Assembly (NCBI GenBank): GCA_023053545.1
Contig: JAKZAN010000005.1
Location: 6,386,001-6,450,000 of the forward strand
Length of the DNA stretch: 64,000 nt
DNA from: Lepidurus packardi
Taxonomy: Eukaryota > Arthropoda > Branchiopoda > Notostraca > Triopsidae
Direction: 5' to 3'
The notes beneath the pieces are model-generated. The model was not told where the DNA came from. It did no database searches and saw only the letters and a list, made by a program, of their open reading frames with translations. This document shows, piece by piece, positions 61,068 to 64,000 of the stretch (its first letter is position 1; the number at the start of each line of letters is the position of its first letter). The position numbers were made by a program, and so were the translations under genes.

Positions 61068-61117
61068 CTTAATTGGCATTTAAACCTATCAAATTATGGG
61101 TTTAGATGCCAATTAAG
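61068..61117. repeat. 20-bp-arm palindrome
   Basis: CTTAATTGGCATTTAAACC (from 61068) is repeated inverted, with one or two mismatches, ending at 61117. The loop is about 10 nt. It lies between the 962-bp element and the duplicated ALDH6A1 3' flank. Confidence 0.75.
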
Positions 61118-61461
61118 TATAAGCATAATAAGGGATATATAGCATAAGGGAGATTAAATAATAATGAGTTCCAGTCAAATAGTTGGTTTAGTAAAACGAT
61201 TAAAGACAGCTGCGAGCTGCAACTGATTAACGAATTGGGGTTGACGAATCAATCAGGCAGCTAATTTGCTTAGGATAAGTGAATATTGATAAGTTTTTTT
61301 TAGACATAAAATACTTTTATTGTCGATTAAATATTTTCACCTGTATCCATAAGCTAACAAAGTACTTGAGGTGTACACCAAAAAAATCCATGGAATGTTT
61401 AAGACACCTTTTTACCTTAAGTTTTAAATGGGGTGAACGTAGGGGGGTAATGGGGATAATT

Positions 61462-61508
61462 GATTGAATAATTGATTGATTGAATAATTGATTGATAATT
61501 GATAATTG
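61462..61508. repeat. ATTGATTG-type simple repeat
   Basis: A run of TTGATTGAATAATTGATT-like units in the 3' flank of ALDH6A1 copy 2. It is absent from the matching place in copy 1. Confidence 0.7.
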
Positions 61509-61663
61509 AACCAACTTGCGAGGGAAAATTGGGTGACGAAATTTGCCACAAAATTCTTTCACGATTTTGCGTTGGGGAAGTGTGTATACAGCATGAGATC
61601 TGTTTTGAATAGGGATTGCTCACCATGGTTTGTAGATGAAGGAAAAGGAAGGAAACTGTAGTT

Positions 61664-63619
61664 TTACTGCATTGTAGGCATGGCCACTGCAGCTTTGGTA
61701 TGAGTTACGTCACTTTCGCGCCAAGCTTGAGTGACAGTCTTTAGCTGGGTGTAGAAATTGATGCCAGCTTTGCCATTAAAGTTGGTGTCCCCCAAAAACG
61801 AACCACGGGATCCCGTAAAGGAGAACATGGGCAATGGAACAGGGATGGGAACATTAATTCCGACCTAATTTGCACACCAAAAGGAGAAGATTTATTAGCA
61901 TAAAAAACGAAAACTAGAAAGCATGAAAATTTCTGGCAGAACAAATTACTTACCATTCCTACGTCAGCTTCTTGGGTGAATTTGCGAGCAGTAGCGCCGT
62001 TTGTGGTAAAAATAGCTGTGCCGTTTCCGTATTGATTAGCGTTGATTACTTGGATAGCTTCATCCAAGGTGTTGACTGACAAAATGAGCAAAACTGGGCC
62101 AAAGATTTCCTCTTGGTAACACGTCATTTTAGGCTAGAAATTAACGTTTAATTAGAGAAAAGTCTACAAATTGGACAAAATTGCTCAGAGTTACTGTGAC
62201 ATTTGCCAAAATAGTCGGACCCACGAAATTGCCGTTTTCATATTTGGGAACTTGAATGTTACGTCCATCGAGAAGGCATTTGGCACCTTGGTCAATTCCA
62301 GATTGAATCAAATCGCAGATCCGTTGTTTAGCTTCAGGGGAAATCACTGGACAGATGTCCGTATCAGACTCGTGTCCTAGAGACAGAGAACGGGTTGGTT
62401 TAATTTTAATTTTGTTTAGTGATCTGTAATTTCTTTTATTTGATTTATTTTTTACCTGCGCCCACTTTCAACTTCTGGGCTCTGGCAACTAATTCGGGGA
62501 TCCATTGATTGGCTTCGCCTACGAAAACAGCTGTGGTAAGGGCCATACATTTCTGCCCAGCGCTACCAAAAGCGGCGCCCACTAACTGCTTTAAAGTGTT
62601 TTCCTTATTAGCATCAGGCATAATAACTCCATGGTTCTTTGCTCCTATATTGGCTTGCACCCGCTTTCCATTCTTGGCTCCCCTTTCATAAATGTGCTTG
62701 CCCTATTAAAAAAAATCCATTTTCATTTAAGTTCTGAAATGAATGTGCTCCTATTTTTTGTTAACAAAGGATTGATTTTCACAGAAGACGACTTACAGGG
62801 CGGTCAGATCCTACGAAGGAAATCGCTCTGATGTCGGGATGATCGCAAATGAAATTGGCTGCATCGCGTTCGCCGTGAATAACATTCACTACGCCAGCCG
62901 GAACACCTGCTTCTTCTAGCAAATCCACTAGCATCATGCAAGCACCAGGATCTCTTTTAGAGGTTTTCAGGACAAAGGTATTGCCACAAACGATAGCAAT
63001 AGGAAACATCTAAAAAAAATCATAGTTCATGTATTTTGTTATGCTAGCTTTTGCACTACTTTTCGTTATTCATTTATTATCGGTTGTCTAGAAAAAAAGC
63101 GCGAAAGCACTTACCCAAAGCGGGATCATAGCAGGGAAATTAAAAGGCACTATTCCAGCGCACACACCTAAGGGAAGGCGGTAGGAGAACAAATCCATAT
63201 CTTTGGCTATGTTCGGTAAACTTTCTCCCATGGTTAGGCTTGTTACACTGCAGGCATGCTCAACCAGCTCTAGAATAGTAATCTTCGTTAACCATAATCG
63301 GCTCTAACTCCCAATAGATGAATTTTAATTACGCAAGCCGCGAAGAACCTCCCATTCGGCGTCGACCAAAGTTTTGCCTTGCTCTAATGTAATACTCTTA
63401 ACTATTTCTTTCTAAAAAAGCAGAGCTAGACTAGAGAAGGAAAATACTACATTTAGGTTTTATAGATACCATGCTGTTTCTGATGATGTGCTGGTATTTA
63501 AACATGACTTGCTGCCTGGTCAGTACAGACGCTTTGGACCAGGTTTTGAACGCTTCCTTTGCAGAAGCCACAGCAGCTTCCATTTCCCCTTGGGTTGACT
63601 TCGGCACGCGTGTTACTAC
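61664..63619 (-). CDS. ALDH6A1-like second copy, exons 3-10 only (5' end missing in window)
   Basis: Exons are 63619-63470, 63411-63333, 63269-63115, 63009-62797, 62702-62456, 62376-62195, 62133-61954 and 61864-61664. Each has exactly the length of its copy 1 counterpart and every splice site is kept, so the frame is open through all eight exons. Exons 1 and 2 (presequence and first residues) are not seen before the window ends. The catalytic Cys (GQKCM) and Asn (PFNFP) remain, but the cofactor-site KPSER of copy 1 is KTSKR here, and the usually invariant Q in DVGQ is M. It may be a 5'-truncated pseudogene that decays slowly, a gene with a new first exon beyond 64000, or a source of hybrid transcripts with copy 1. 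Confidence 0.75.
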
Positions 63620-63689
63620 CTTTTGGGATGAAAGTCAAAATATTCTATGTATCTTTAGCACAGTCCTACATTCTGTTTTTTTTTTTTCA

Positions 63690-64000
63690 TTTATAATTTA
63701 ACAAGCCGTGCCAAACACGACCCAGATGGAAACGCTTTTCGTCTGGAAAGTAGACACGGAAAAAAGAATCAATAAGGTTCTCTAAAAGGATCTTCTCAAA
63801 CTGACTGATGAAGACTTGACTGCTGCCGAAGTACCCACACGATATGCAAGCAATCATCCTGAAATCCCTTTGAAAATTCATTGGCCCAACAGTCGGTTGC
63901 CTGTTCAATGCTTACCTTAACTAGGAATATCACCAAAAGCATGGAAAACAGCGAAAGTTATCTCTCTACCCAAACATGGAAAGCAGATCTATATGCAACT
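63690..64000 (+). mobile_element. Degenerate non-LTR (LINE) reverse transcriptase fragment
   Basis: The plus strand codes pieces typical of the segment before the first RT motifs of LINEs: PEIPLKI, then FIGPTVGCLFNAYLN, then PKAWKTAKVISLPKHGK in a different frame. At least two frameshifts and stop codons separate them. The element runs off the right edge. It lies where the homology with ALDH6A1 copy 1 ends. Confidence 0.65.

Larger units (their letters stand above)
61145..63655 (-). repeat. Segmental duplication, copy 2 (ALDH6A1 exons 3-10 plus 3' flank)
   Basis: Counterpart of 52425-54920 in the same orientation. A TTGATTGAATAA-type simple repeat has expanded at about 61462-61508, where copy 1 has none. 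The 5' boundary is about 35 bp upstream of exon 3, where sequence becomes unrelated and a LINE fragment follows. Confidence 0.85.

Noticed and set aside
63687-63908. Minus-strand 73-codon frame at the right edge
   Set aside because: The recognisable coding pieces are on the plus strand (LINE reverse transcriptase), so this is the antisense shadow.

Overview
The window looks like nuclear DNA of a small-genome arthropod, most likely a crustacean close to Daphnia. This is inferred from many short GT-AG introns of about 55-80 bp, the arthropod-type gene set, and animal genes split into small exons. There is no operon structure, and no rRNA or tRNA gene was seen.

Layout. 2.0-2.7 kb (+): an MCFD2-like secreted EF-hand protein in 3 exons. 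2.8-4.9 kb (-): RIOX1/NO66 JmjC ribosomal oxygenase in 10 exons, convergent with MCFD2, the two stop codons 78 bp apart. 5-16 kb: a gene-poor stretch. 16.1-29.0 kb (+): a complete six-exon visual system homeobox gene (Vsx/Chx10 class) with octapeptide, Q50 homeodomain and CVC domain, and introns of up to 4.8 kb. 29-38.4 kb: a second gene-poor stretch. 38.4-48.8 kb (-): three consecutive genes for large Thr/Ser/Pro-rich secreted or membrane proteins that share short hydrophobic segments ending in basic, furin-like sites. They look like an undescribed mucin-like cluster. 49.1-49.4 kb (-): a small secreted protein. 52.9-55.2 kb (-): complete methylmalonate-semialdehyde dehydrogenase (ALDH6A1) in 10 exons. 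57.26-60.03 kb: an apparently intact hAT DNA transposon with TIRs, a perfect 8-bp target duplication and a 636-aa BED-finger transposase. 60.05-61.0 kb: a 0.96-kb element with 90-bp inverted termini. 61.15-63.65 kb: a diverged second ALDH6A1 copy with exons 3-10 only. 63.7-64 kb: a decayed LINE reverse transcriptase fragment where the duplication ends.

How the parts relate. MCFD2, RIOX1 and ALDH6A1 are housekeeping genes. Vsx is a developmental regulator, which fits its long introns and empty flanks. The right third is a dynamic region: a segmental duplication of ALDH6A1 exons 3-10 whose two copies are separated by nested mobile elements. All exon models come from reading splice sites and phases by eye. 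Every complete model sums to a multiple of three, but no transcript evidence was available.
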